A stretch of DNA of 64,000 nucleotides from an uncultured Marvinbryantia sp. (GTDB taxonomy: Bacteria; Bacillota; Clostridia; Lachnospirales; Lachnospiraceae), in contig NZ_CAJKOX010000012.1 of NCBI RefSeq assembly GCF_905201705.1, positions 1 to 64,000 on the forward strand. The letters run 5' to 3'. How positions within the stretch are numbered: the first letter of the stretch is position 1; every line of letters starts with the position of its first letter. Made by a program: the position numbers and the translations under genes. Under the pieces are notes generated by a model that saw only the letters and a program-made list of their open reading frames with translations, was not told where the DNA came from and searched no databases. Of the stretch, positions 33,837-41,271 are shown in pieces.

Positions 33837-35293
33837 TATTGATAGTCCTCCTCCTTTCCGTTTCCTACCATGCGGTTAAAGGCTGCCAGCGTGAATACCG
33901 CACAGATGATAAATACGATGATACCGATCGCCGATGCCATCTTGTAGTTGTAGTAATCCTGCGTTAATCGGAACAGCCAGGTTACCAGAAGGTCGACCTC
34001 CTTTGCCTGCGAATTTGCCATCGCCTGATTGGTGGTCGTGTATACATCCTGCGTCAGCAGGTAGATTACATTGAAGTTGTTGATGTTCTTTACAAAGTCC
34101 GTAACCAGCGCCGGTCCCGTGACGAATAGCATGTACGGCATCGTGATCTTGCGGAAGATCTGGAACGGCTTTGCGCCGTCCACGCGCGCACTCTCAAGCT
34201 GGTCCGCCGGAAGGTTCATCAGCACGCCGGTTGCGATCAGCATCTGATACGGTACGCCGATCCAGATGTTGATGAGAATGATCATCACGTGCGCCCAGCC
34301 CGGAGCCGACAGGAACGGGATGTAGCTGGTCGAAACCAGACCGATATCACGCAAAAAACCGGTCAGACCGATGTTCGCACAGATCGTATTGACGATACCG
34401 CCGTTTGAGAAGAAGTTTCGAACGAGCAGCAGCGATACGAACTGCGGCACGGCAATTGTGATGATAAACAGAAGACGCCAGAATTTCGGCGCTTTTGTCT
34501 TTTTGCTGTTCAGAAGCAGAGACAGCAGGATACCGCCGATGTAGGTGGTGAAGGTTGCAAAGAATGCCCATACCAGCGTCCATCCGAGTACGCGCACGAA
34601 AGCGTAGCTGAAGGTGCTGGTGAGACCGCCGCCGCCAAACAGACTCAAAAAGTTTGTAAATCCTACCCAGCTAAACAGCTCTGTGGGCGGCATATGCTGC
34701 TGATCGTAATTCGTGAATGCCACGAAGATCAAAAGCAAAATCGGGATTGCCGTAAATACCACGATACCGAGCACCGGAAGGGTGAGCAGGGTGATATGGA
34801 ATTTCTCTTCAATATAAGAGTGCAGATCCTCTTTAAAGGTGTTGATGTGCTCGCCCGTTTCCTCCATCATCTGAAGCTTGTAGGCGTTCACAATATTTCT
34901 CATCCAGACAACAATGAATGCTCCCCAGACTACAAAGCTGAACAGGGAAAACAGCAGGATCTGGAAAGAGTTATCGTAGTCGTTAAATTCACTCTTCATG
35001 GTCTGCATATTGAAGACCTTTTCCATCTTTACCGTTCCCAGTGTTCCGAATTTCGGCACATACTGCATTGCAAACGTAAGGGTAAATGCGATCACAGCAA
35101 CCTCAAGGATTGTCATGATGATCGCCTTCACATACTGCTTGCGGCGCGCATAGCCTGCCCCCATCCACAGTGCAGACAGCTTTACAAACGCATCACCCTT
35201 TGCAAATGCCGTTCCAAATTCGGAGAAGTAATTGCCAATTGCTTTGAAGAAACCGCCGACTGCCGCGGCAGCTCCCTTTTTCTCACTTGCCAT
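33836..35293 (-). CDS. ganP: Galactan-type ABC transporter permease (GanP/MalF type)
   Basis: A 485-residue permease, clearly longer than the other MalF-type subunits in the window. An N-terminal cytoplasmic part precedes an extra helix pair and a periplasm-facing loop (about 80-200), as in MalF/GanP. The EAA loop is LESARVDGAKPFQIFRKITMP. The tail GNGKEEDYQ is typical of Gram-positive members. It is second in the operon behind the binding protein, with two hairpins in the 244-base gap between them. Confidence 0.9.
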   Translation of the reverse strand: MASEKKGAAAAVGGFFKAIGNYFSEFGTAFAKGDAFVKLSALWMGAGYARRKQYVKAIIMTILEVAVIAFTLTFAMQYVPKFGTLGTVKMEKVFNMQTMKSEFNDYDNSFQILLFSLFSFVVWGAFIVVWMRNIVNAYKLQMMEETGEHINTFKEDLHSYIEEKFHITLLTLPVLGIVVFTAIPILLLIFVAFTNYDQQHMPPTELFSWVGFTNFLSLFGGGGLTSTFSYAFVRVLGWTLVWAFFATFTTYIGGILLSLLLNSKKTKAPKFWRLLFIITIAVPQFVSLLLVRNFFSNGGIVNTICANIGLTGFLRDIGLVSTSYIPFLSAPGWAHVMIILINIWIGVPYQMLIATGVLMNLPADQLESARVDGAKPFQIFRKITMPYMLFVTGPALVTDFVKNINNFNVIYLLTQDVYTTTNQAMANSQAKEVDLLVTWLFRLTQDYYNYKMASAIGIIVFIICAVFTLAAFNRMVGNGKEEDYQ

Positions 35294-35320
35294 AATGACT
35301 TCCTCCCGAAAAAAGAGCCA

Positions 35321-35362
35321 CTGCGAGCATACGCCCTGTTGCGCGGGCGTGGTGTCTCGCAG
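35321..35362 (-). other. Intergenic hairpin between ganS-like and ganP-like genes (1)
   Basis: CTGCGAG (35321-35327) pairs with CTCGCAG (35356-35362) and ACGCCC (35331-35336) with GGGCGT (35345-35350). It lacks a U-tract and stands just before the permease start, consistent with setting different mRNA levels for binding protein and permeases. Confidence 0.6.
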
Positions 35363-35475
35363 CAGCCCATGTCTGTTCTTTCCTGATTATTTTACGCCGT
35401 GCCGCCGTGCGCTTCTCGCAAATCCTACGGCTTTGCTCGCACGCGGGCTTACGCCCTATGAAGCCCCTGACCTCC

Positions 35476-35499
35476 CAGTCCGTCTGCATGCACGGACTG
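35476..35499 (-). other. Intergenic hairpin between ganS-like and ganP-like genes (2)
   Basis: CAGTCCGT (35476-35483) and ACGGACTG (35492-35499) form a perfect 8-bp stem around CTGCATGC. It follows the binding-protein stop codon and could protect its 3' end. Confidence 0.6.
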
Positions 35500-35537
35500 T
35501 TCTGCCAGTGTCTTCGCACGGCTTAATGCCTTCGCGC

Positions 35538-36791
35538 TTACTCGATCGGAGCGGTTACACCTTCCACGAGGGTATCCAGTGCTGCCTGGATGCCTGCGTC
35601 GTCGTCAGCTTTCAGTGTGCCCTGTGCGATCAGCTCGCCGAAGGTCTGTGCCGGATCCCAGTACTTTCCGCCAACTTTCTGTGTCTTACCGAACTCAGCC
35701 TGCTCTGCAAGCGCTGCAATTGCTACGTTTTCTTTTACAGCATCGGAATTGATGATGTTGTTGTTGCTCGGACCGCTCTCGCGCTGGTCGAAGAACTTCT
35801 GCTGAGATGTCTCGTTTGTGATGAAGTCAGCCAGAAGAACTGCCCATCCTGCGTTCTCCGCATAGCCGTTTACGCCAACAAACTTATAGCCGGCTACAGA
35901 ACCCTGCTGAACCTGCGCATCGCCAACCGTGAAGGTCGGGAGCTTGGTTGCCGCATAGCCGTCGCCGAATGCTTCCTGTGCAGTGATGCTGTCCCATGTT
36001 CCGGAAACTGCTGCGCAGAGACCGCCTGCTGCAAGCTGGTTGGAGATATCGCCGTCAGCGATTGCCATGAATGCCGGGCTGGATGCGATGCTCAGCATAC
36101 CCTTTACAACATCAACACCTGTGTAGCCGTCAGCACTTGTGCCGTTCCAGTCGATCGCGGTGGTTCCATCCTCATTCAGATCGGTTGTGAAGCCTGCGCC
36201 GTAGAAGAAGGAAGCGTTATACCAGCCGGATGCCAGCGTCATGCCAACCTTTTTGCCTGCCGCTTCCGCTGCCGCAAGAAGACTGTCCCAGGATGCAACG
36301 TCCTCTTCGGACAGCACGCTGGAATCATAGTACAGGAAGTAGCCGTTGTCCGCTGCGCGCGGGAAAGCATAGAGTTTTCCGTCTACGGTTGCTGCCTCGA
36401 TGGAACCTGCAACGTTTGCAGCCTTTACGTCATCCAGCGTCTTTCCTGCCATGGTGAGCGCTTCTGCATACTCATCCAGGTCGATCAGCGCGCCTGCGTT
36501 TACCAGATCATAGATCTGGTCGCTTGCGAAGGAATATACATCCGCAGCCGCCTCTACGTCTGTCAGAATAGTATCCTTTGCGGTAGATTCAGATTCTACG
36601 CCGATCTGGATGTCGAAGGTGACATCCGGATATGCCGCCTTAAATTCCTCTACCAGTTCGCCGAGAAGAGTCTGATCCTCCTCTGCTCCCCACAGGGTAA
36701 GTGTGATGGTTTCCTCTGCATTTACGAGTACGGCTGAAGACAGAACTGTCGCAGCAGCAAGGGTAGATGCTAATACTTTTTTGAGCTTCAT
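35538..36791 (-). CDS. ganS: Galactan-type ABC transporter solute-binding protein (GanS/MalE type)
   Basis: A 417-residue binding protein. A signal peptide ending VLVNAEET carries no lipobox cysteine. The mature domain begins ITLTLWGAEEDQTLLGELV, as in MalE/CycB proteins, with the aromatic-rich AFPRAADNGYFLYYD segment of the sugar site. The start follows AAAGGAGG. It opens the operon with two permeases, the 612-residue protein and the zinc-ribbon gene under a strong promoter flanked by LacI-type operators. Galacto-oligosaccharide specificity is inferred from the GH53 gene. Confidence 0.88.
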   Translation of the reverse strand: MKLKKVLASTLAAATVLSSAVLVNAEETITLTLWGAEEDQTLLGELVEEFKAAYPDVTFDIQIGVESESTAKDTILTDVEAAADVYSFASDQIYDLVNAGALIDLDEYAEALTMAGKTLDDVKAANVAGSIEAATVDGKLYAFPRAADNGYFLYYDSSVLSEEDVASWDSLLAAAEAAGKKVGMTLASGWYNASFFYGAGFTTDLNEDGTTAIDWNGTSADGYTGVDVVKGMLSIASSPAFMAIADGDISNQLAAGGLCAAVSGTWDSITAQEAFGDGYAATKLPTFTVGDAQVQQGSVAGYKFVGVNGYAENAGWAVLLADFITNETSQQKFFDQRESGPSNNNIINSDAVKENVAIAALAEQAEFGKTQKVGGKYWDPAQTFGELIAQGTLKADDDAGIQAALDTLVEGVTAPIE

Positions 36792-36838
36792 GTTAATCCT
36801 CCTTTAAATATGTTTTGTAGGGTTGTTGCGCAATTTGC

Positions 36839-36850
36839 GCAACCGTTTGC
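36839..36850. promoter_or_regulatory. LacI-type operator, proximal, galactan importer
   Basis: GCAACCGTTTGC preceded by TGC, giving TGCGCAACCGTTT, which recurs at the promoter of the LacI gene at 42148-43152. It stands about 12 bases downstream of the -10, a position where a bound repressor blocks initiation. A further GCGCAA/TTGCGC symmetry lies at 36828-36840. Confidence 0.75.
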
Positions 36851-36860
36851 TCGTATCTTT

Positions 36861-36889
36861 AGTATATACCCTCTTCTTTTTCTAGTCAA
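36861..36889 (-). promoter_or_regulatory. Promoter of the galactan importer operon
   Basis: TTGACT (complement of 36884-36889) and TATACT (complement of 36861-36866), 17 bases apart; a near-consensus housekeeping promoter flanked by two operators. Confidence 0.85.
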
Positions 36890-36967
36890 TTATTACATTT
36901 TACCGAAAAATGCCCTTTATTTTTGTATGATTTTAACAGCATTTTTGTTTTGGTGCAACCCATTTGC

Positions 36968-36979
36968 GCAATCGGTTGC
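36968..36979. promoter_or_regulatory. LacI-type operator, distal, galactan importer
   Basis: GCAATCGGTTGC, preceded by TTGC, is identical over 12 bases to the proximal site of the yia-like operon at 23798. Its centre is 129 bases from that of the proximal site here, close to the 133-base spacing found there. The gap from 36792 to 37113 otherwise holds only the promoters and a repeat fragment. Confidence 0.7.
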
Positions 36980-37004
36980 TCATCAAGTAAAAGACATTTC
37001 CATA

Positions 37005-37052
37005 TTACTGTTCACAGCAACCTTCGCAAATCCATTTAAAATTCTCTGCGAT
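37005..37052 (+). repeat. Left-end fragment of the dispersed MITE-like repeat
   Basis: TTACTGTTCACAG, then TTCGCAAATCCATTTAAAATTC, match the left part of the intact element at 61793 nearly base for base. The right half is missing. Confidence 0.7.
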
Positions 37053-37075
37053 ATGCAAAAAAGTGCAATCAACTG

Positions 37076-37103
37076 TTGCATTTTCTGATTTTTGCGTTAT
37101 AAT
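37076..37103 (+). promoter_or_regulatory. Promoter of the tRNA genes
   Basis: TTGCAT (37076-37081) and TATAAT (37098-37103) with 16-base spacing, eleven bases before the tRNA-Val 5' end. Confidence 0.75.
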
Positions 37104-37113
37104 ATTTGCATAT

Positions 37114-37187
37114 GGAAGCATAGCTCAGCCGGGATGAGCGTTCGCCTCACACGCGAAAGGTCAGGAGTTCGAGCCTCCTTGCTTCCA
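37114..37187 (+). tRNA. tRNA-Val (anticodon CAC)
   Basis: A complete cloverleaf can be drawn: acceptor GGAAGCA with TGCTTCC, D-arm GCTC/GAGC, anticodon stem TTCGC/GCGAA around loop CTCACAC (anticodon CAC), and T-arm AGGAG TTCGAGC CTCCT. The CCA end is not encoded. It reads GTG codons. Confidence 0.95.
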
Positions 37188-37250
37188 TTTTTTTATTCCC
37201 GCGAGCAATGAGCCAGGTGCCGTGCTTGCAGCGGGGTATTTGATTTAAGC

Positions 37251-37323
37251 GGGGCATTGGCGCAGCTGGGAGCGCGCCACACTGGCAGTGTGGAGGTCAC
37301 GGGTTCGAATCCCGTATGCTCCA
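37251..37323 (+). tRNA. tRNA-Ala (anticodon GGC)
   Basis: Acceptor GGGGCAT pairs with ATGCTCC (one G-T), D-arm GCGC/GCGC, anticodon stem CCACA/TGTGG around CTGGCAG (anticodon GGC), and T-arm CGGG TTCGAAT CCCG. Discriminator A, no encoded CCA. It is 63 bases behind tRNA-Val and probably cotranscribed. Confidence 0.95.
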
Positions 37324-37485
37324 TTTCTCAGAATTGGCATATTTGCAGGAAAAATTGAGAAGAATTTATTCCTGGACAGTTATGTATTCGTGTCGTTTTT
37401 TCTTTTTCATTTTCTTCACCTCTTATTGCCCTTGCGGAAAATAAAAGCGGGAATCTGATTTCAGAACAAGAAAGGATGTGACTTT

Positions 37486-38031
37486 ATGCCATTACCAGAA
37501 GAAAAACTCTATACTGCTGAAGATTACTGGAATCTCCCGGAGGGACAACGTGCCGAACTCATCGATGGGCAGCTTTACGCTATGGCTCCGCCCAGTTATA
37601 TTCATCAGAAATTAATCAGTGCTTTTACCGTGATTTTTTCCAATCACATAAAATCCAGCGGCGGTTCCTGCGATGTAATTCCGGCTCCATTTGCAGTAAA
37701 TTTAAATGCAGATGATAAAACTTATGTAGAACCGGATATCAGCATTATCTGTGATAAAAATAAAATATCAGACCGCGGATGTGAAGGTGCTCCGGATTTT
37801 ATTATAGAAGTCGTTTCCCCTGGCAGCCGCCGGATGGATTATAATATCAAAAATGCCAAATATGCTGAGGCTGGTGTCCGCGAATACTGGATTGTAGACC
37901 CAGCCAAAGAACGTACTACTGTTTATCGATATGAAGAAGATGCCGCTCCCATGATTATTCCTTTTGAGCAGCCGGTTATTGTCGGAATTTACAGTGGCCT
38001 CCGGATAACAATATCAGATTTATTAAAATAG
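37486..38031 (+). CDS. Uma2-family (DUF820) PD-(D/E)XK nuclease-like protein
   Basis: A 181-residue protein of the Uma2 restriction-endonuclease-like family. Seen in order: YTAEDYWNLPEG, RAELIDGQLYAMAPPS, the acidic PD motif in VEPDISIICD, and APDFIIEVVSPGS with the E.V catalytic pattern, then AGVREYWIVDP. The biological role is unsettled; members are abundant in cyanobacteria and scattered in Firmicutes and are often carried by mobile DNA. The ATG follows GAAAGGATG. It opens the AT-richer patch behind the tRNA genes. Confidence 0.88.
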   Translation: MPLPEEKLYTAEDYWNLPEGQRAELIDGQLYAMAPPSYIHQKLISAFTVIFSNHIKSSGGSCDVIPAPFAVNLNADDKTYVEPDISIICDKNKISDRGCEGAPDFIIEVVSPGSRRMDYNIKNAKYAEAGVREYWIVDPAKERTTVYRYEEDAAPMIIPFEQPVIVGIYSGLRITISDLLK

Positions 38032-38081
38032 ACGCATGGCACCGGACAACAGCCGTATTTTGAAAGGAGTACGATTGAAAT

Positions 38082-38399
38082 ATGATTATCGGATTTATCA
38101 TATGGAGTATAGTCGCCGCTGTCTTTTTCGGAATCGGAATCAGCTGCCTCAGGTCAACTGAGGCCGTGGGTTTTTTCACGTTTGTGAATCCGCCGGAAAT
38201 AAAAGATGTAGCGCATTATAATAAGGCGGTATCTGTATTATGGCTTACAGCGGCAGCTGTATTTGAAATCATTGGTATTCCTGTTTTGTTTTTAGAGCAA
38301 AATTCTCCTTTTTTTGTTCTCGTGATATTCGCGGTAATGATTTTGCTCATCGGAATGATGATCACATATCTGAAAATCGAAGCAAAATACAGAAAATAA
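38082..38399 (+). CDS. Small three-helix membrane protein
   Basis: A 105-residue protein with hydrophobic segments at about 2-22, 48-70 and 75-95. Between the first two is VGFFTFVNPPEIKDVAHYNKAV, which suggests a short conserved outside loop. Similar small proteins occur in Lachnospiraceae but no function is known to me. It starts after AAAGGAG, 50 bases behind the Uma2 gene, and ends before a terminator, so the two may be cotranscribed. Confidence 0.75.
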   Translation: MIIGFIIWSIVAAVFFGIGISCLRSTEAVGFFTFVNPPEIKDVAHYNKAVSVLWLTAAAVFEIIGIPVLFLEQNSPFFVLVIFAVMILLIGMMITYLKIEAKYRK

Positions 38400-38424
38400 G
38401 CTCTTATCATCAACCTGTTCAGCA

Positions 38425-38456
38425 AAAAGCCCCGGTGTTCCAGCACCGGGGTTTTT
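38425..38456. terminator. Bidirectional terminator
   Basis: CCCCGGTG (38430-38437) pairs with CACCGGGG (38444-38451) around six bases, with T-runs on both sides, so it can stop the plus-strand small-membrane-protein transcript and a minus-strand transcript from the structured segment at 38460-38660. Confidence 0.85.
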
Positions 38457-38469
38457 CTATTCTCATTCT

Positions 38470-38622
38470 GGAGCGGCAGGGCATATAATGTTTTTTCCGC
38501 CGAAAGTGACACAGGATGTTCTCCTTACGATAAAAACCTCGGAAGTCGCTGTGAAGTTCGTCGGCAACTACGCCCCTTGTGGACTTACACCACAGACTGA
38601 CGGCATGCCCGTCATACAAAGG
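38470..38622 (-). ncRNA. Possible structured RNA or group II intron relic
   Basis: The minus strand reads GACGGGCATGCCGTC, then CTGTGGTGTAAGTCCACA, then GGGGCGTAGTTGCC, a series of short hairpins resembling parts of group II intron domain I. It is followed by the bidirectional terminator. No reverse-transcriptase frame is present. A plus-strand 53-codon frame (38488-38649) has no ribosome binding site. It may be an intron remnant or an unnamed RNA; the identification is tentative. Together with its flanking terminators it fills the gene-free gap 38400-38714. Confidence 0.3.
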
Positions 38623-38662
38623 AAGAACGCTTCCAGGTATTATGCCTGAAAGCGTTCTTTTT
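38622..38662 (+). terminator. Stem-loop with T-run
   Basis: GAACGCTT (38623-38630) pairs with AAGCGTTC (38650-38657), with an inner CAGG/CCTG stem, followed by six Ts on the plus strand. It would stop plus-strand read-through toward the convergent genes. Confidence 0.65.
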
Positions 38663-38714
38663 TCATGGGCCTTTTTCACAGCCCCTTTTATTTTGATACT
38701 TACTCTGCCAAAAA

Positions 38715-39724
38715 TTATTCAACAACCAGTGTAAACCGTACCGATGCGAAATTTAACGCACAATTTCTTTCGTTTCTTAATTCAAACGGATATCCGCTCA
38801 TAAGCGCAATTACTTCGTATTCTCCAGGATTTTGCGGCGCCTTAAATTCTATCAGTCCGCAATTTGTACGCTGGTGTTGATTCTCTGTAAATGCATACGG
38901 TTTTCCATTGATGTCCGTTTGCTTCCAGTCTACCAGAAGCAGAAATAAAATATCAGATGAGTCCTCGTAGCCGGAAGCCCGGTAAACCAACGTTACTGTT
39001 TCGTCCGGCGCTGCGTCAAGCACATCCGGCGGGAAGTAAACTTCATTATCATCCTTCAACTCCATATCCCGGTTTAACATAATTCCAGAAAACGGAATCT
39101 CATAAAATTCAGCTTGCCAGTTATGCTTCAATACAGATTGCTGCTCAGATTGTTTTGACGCCCCTGTCAGGGTAAAATCGGCAGAATAAGAATCTCTTTC
39201 TGTCGATACGATACCGGCTTCCGGTGCGCCCGCGGGTCTTTAAACATAGCAACTGTAATCGTGTGTGACTGATTTAAATCAATTTTATTTTCGGGCAGAA
39301 AAAATTCTATCGCAAATCCTTCTGTTGCATCGGCCGTAAAATAATATTCTTCATATGTTTCGCCATCAATCTTAAATTCCGATTCTATATAATCCACAAA
39401 GATTTTCAGCACATATTCCGCTTTACTTCCGTTTGCAAAATCAAAGATTAAAAACAGACTGTCTTTTTCGCTTTCCAAAAGTACCGTATTATTCAGCGTA
39501 GGTTCTTTCCCATTTGAAAGCCCGATGCTCATAATATCGTACCATGAATCTGCCAGTGCCGAAGATTCTTCACGTGCTCGCTGAATTTCCTCCCGAATAA
39601 ATTCCGGAACATCAGAATTTCCAACAGAATCATCTGCTGATATCGGCGATGACAAGATTAAAAAGCAACATAGAACAAGACTTATCCAACGAAAAAAAAG
39701 CGTTTTTTTAGCAAATCCATTCAT
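38715..39724 (-). pseudogene. Secreted protein gene split by a frameshift
   Basis: Two frames read as one protein. The first (39724 to 39167) begins with a signal peptide (MNGFAKKTLFFRWISLV...SSPISADD) and ends in an unlikely tail; the second (to 38715) is continuous with it one base over: after MFKDP the shifted frame gives AGAPEAGIVSTERDSYSADF and runs to the end with no stop. The shift maps to the CCC run at about 39234-39236, as if one C of four had been lost. The joined product would have about 335 residues with beta-rich, possibly immunoglobulin-like character. It may be a real mutation, a phase-variable tract or a sequencing error. Function unknown. Confidence 0.7.
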
Positions 39725-39732
39725 AAATACTG

Positions 39733-40173
39733 TTAATTATAAGATTTGCTTAAAGTTCCTGCCACTAAATTACTACTTGAAGTGTGTTTACTCTGCCCTT
39801 CGCCTGTATAAGTACAAACGTTGGTAGTAGCATATACATAATTACTGGATGCAGCAGTTGCATTGTATTGCGTAGTCCAACCACTTGTAGCAACTGTTTG
39901 TCCATTATTATTTACAGTGCATTGCGCTTTATGAAAATACGCTGTGATGTCTGAATAAGATTTGCAATACATCCCACTGCGATCTCCATACAAAGCGGCG
40001 TAAGCATTATATGTAGCAAACGGCGCAACAGCATCAGATCGATGTTCGACAGCTCGCTGAGGCACTACTCCCAGACACATTTCAGAAGCCTGTACTCCAA
40101 TAGGTGTGCATCCTACTACAAGAGTTAACAAAATAGCTACTAATTTCGAAGTGCGTTTTGTTCTCTTCTTCAT
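39733..40173 (-). CDS. Small secreted protein, unknown function
   Basis: A 146-residue protein. The ATG at 40173 follows AAAGGAG; the longer frame to 40248 overlaps the divergent control region. A signal peptide (KLVAILLTLVVGCTPIGVQASE) is evident. The mature part of about 115 residues is rich in Ser, Thr, Asn and Tyr with three cysteines and looks like a small beta-sandwich. It ends nine bases before the frameshifted secreted-protein gene, so the two share an operon. It is divergent from the HAAS-like gene. Structural resemblance to small secreted bacteriocins is possible but untested. Confidence 0.7.
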   Translation of the reverse strand: MKKRTKRTSKLVAILLTLVVGCTPIGVQASEMCLGVVPQRAVEHRSDAVAPFATYNAYAALYGDRSGMYCKSYSDITAYFHKAQCTVNNNGQTVATSGWTTQYNATAASSNYVYATTNVCTYTGEGQSKHTSSSNLVAGTLSKSYN

Positions 40174-40263
40174 AACAATTCTCCTTTCCATATTTGGAAG
40201 AATACTATTCACTTCATGATGGTATCCAAAGCATTCTAAAATGTTCATTAGGGAGGAATTTTT

Positions 40264-40632
40264 ATGAATAATTCTTTTGAGCGATATTTACATGATGTCC
40301 GTTCTGTTTTTCCTGTTTTTCAAAAATCCGAGCAAAGATTTTTTCAAGATTTTTCATCTGCGATACAGGAATATCAGAACACACATCCAGACTGTACATT
40401 CGAAGAATTAAAAGAAAATTTCGGCTCACCAGAAGACATCATTACAGAATATTACGATAATATCGGTTCTGGTGCTTACGTGAAAACTATGCGAAAATCA
40501 TATTACTTAAAAATTATAACTATAGCTGTCATTATTCTGTCCATGTGTATTGTCTCCCGAATATATTACATATATAAAGAATGGGATAATACGCAAATAT
40601 CCTCTGAACAGACCATTATTATCTATAATTAA
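40264..40632 (+). CDS. Small membrane protein with HAAS/DUF6120-like cytoplasmic domain
   Basis: A 122-residue protein. The N-terminal part (about 1-75) is a helical domain with the pattern YLHDVRSVFP, FFQDFSSAIQEYQ, and FGSPEDIITEYYDN, typical of HAAS/DUF1700-like modules that accompany PadR-type regulators or permeases. One membrane helix (about 82-102) and a short outer tail follow. Start after GGGAGG. It precedes the secreted DUF6147-like gene by 26 bases and probably forms an operon with it. Role unknown; an immunity or membrane-sensor function is conceivable. Confidence 0.75.
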   Translation: MNNSFERYLHDVRSVFPVFQKSEQRFFQDFSSAIQEYQNTHPDCTFEELKENFGSPEDIITEYYDNIGSGAYVKTMRKSYYLKIITIAVIILSMCIVSRIYYIYKEWDNTQISSEQTIIIYN

Positions 40633-40658
40633 AAAATTTTTATAAGAAGTATAAATGT

Positions 40659-41120
40659 ATGAAATTATTTAAATATTGTTTTCTTACAATTTGTCTGCTT
40701 TTTATGTTTTCTCTTCCGTCATCAGCAAATACTGGTAATGTAACTGCAAACACAGGAATTGAATATCTTTCCAATGGTGATTATCTGGAAACTGTCATTA
40801 CACAAACCTTCTCGACACGTTCTTCTCTAAGTGGAACAAAAACTACAAACTATAAGAACTCCGCCGGTTCTATAATGTGGTCAGTGTCTGTTAATGCAAC
40901 TTTTTCCTATACATACGGTAAATCATCTTCATGCACAAGTGTCAACGGCAGTTCCGCTTCTTACTCTTCTGCATGGTCTGTTTCCGATGCAACTACCAGC
41001 AAAAGCGGAAATCATGCTACCGCGTCAGCAACCGGATACCATTATGTAGCCGGTATATTAACAGACTCTCTTTCCCGCTCTGTCACACTCTATTGCGACA
41101 GCTACGGTAATTTATCTTAA
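40659..41120 (+). CDS. Secreted DUF6147-like small protein
   Basis: A 153-residue protein with a signal peptide (FLTICLLFMFSLPSSANT) and a Ser/Thr/Tyr-rich beta-strand domain: GIEYLSNGDYLETVI, TKTTNYKNSAGSIMWSVSV, and SRSVTLYCD. I recall this pattern as DUF6147, found in Clostridia near HAAS-type membrane proteins. The ribosome binding site is weak (AGAAG), so expression may depend on the gene before it. A terminator follows. Function is unknown. Confidence 0.75.
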   Translation: MKLFKYCFLTICLLFMFSLPSSANTGNVTANTGIEYLSNGDYLETVITQTFSTRSSLSGTKTTNYKNSAGSIMWSVSVNATFSYTYGKSSSCTSVNGSSASYSSAWSVSDATTSKSGNHATASATGYHYVAGILTDSLSRSVTLYCDSYGNLS

Positions 41121-41143
41121 AGTCTACTATATATACAAAAAAG

Positions 41144-41183
41144 GTGCCGCATCCAGAGATTTTTCTCAAATGCGGCACTCTTT
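41144..41183 (+). terminator. Terminator after the DUF6147-like gene
   Basis: GTGCCGCAT (41144-41152) pairs exactly with ATGCGGCAC (41170-41178), followed by a T-run. Confidence 0.9.
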
Positions 41184-41271
41184 TTAAAACCCTTTTATCT
41201 CTATTTTTTCCGTCTTTTCTGAAATGACGCTGATATTTTTTCTCTGCGATGTTCCTGTAAACATGTTTCCG

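Noticed and set aside
37251..37323. tRNA-Ala 3' end as an attachment site for an integrated element
   Set aside because: No second copy of the tRNA 3' sequence and no integrase gene were seen in the window.
38488..38649. 53-codon plus-strand frame ending before a terminator
   Set aside because: No ribosome binding site and overlap with folded DNA on the other strand; kept only as a possible RNA or intron relic.
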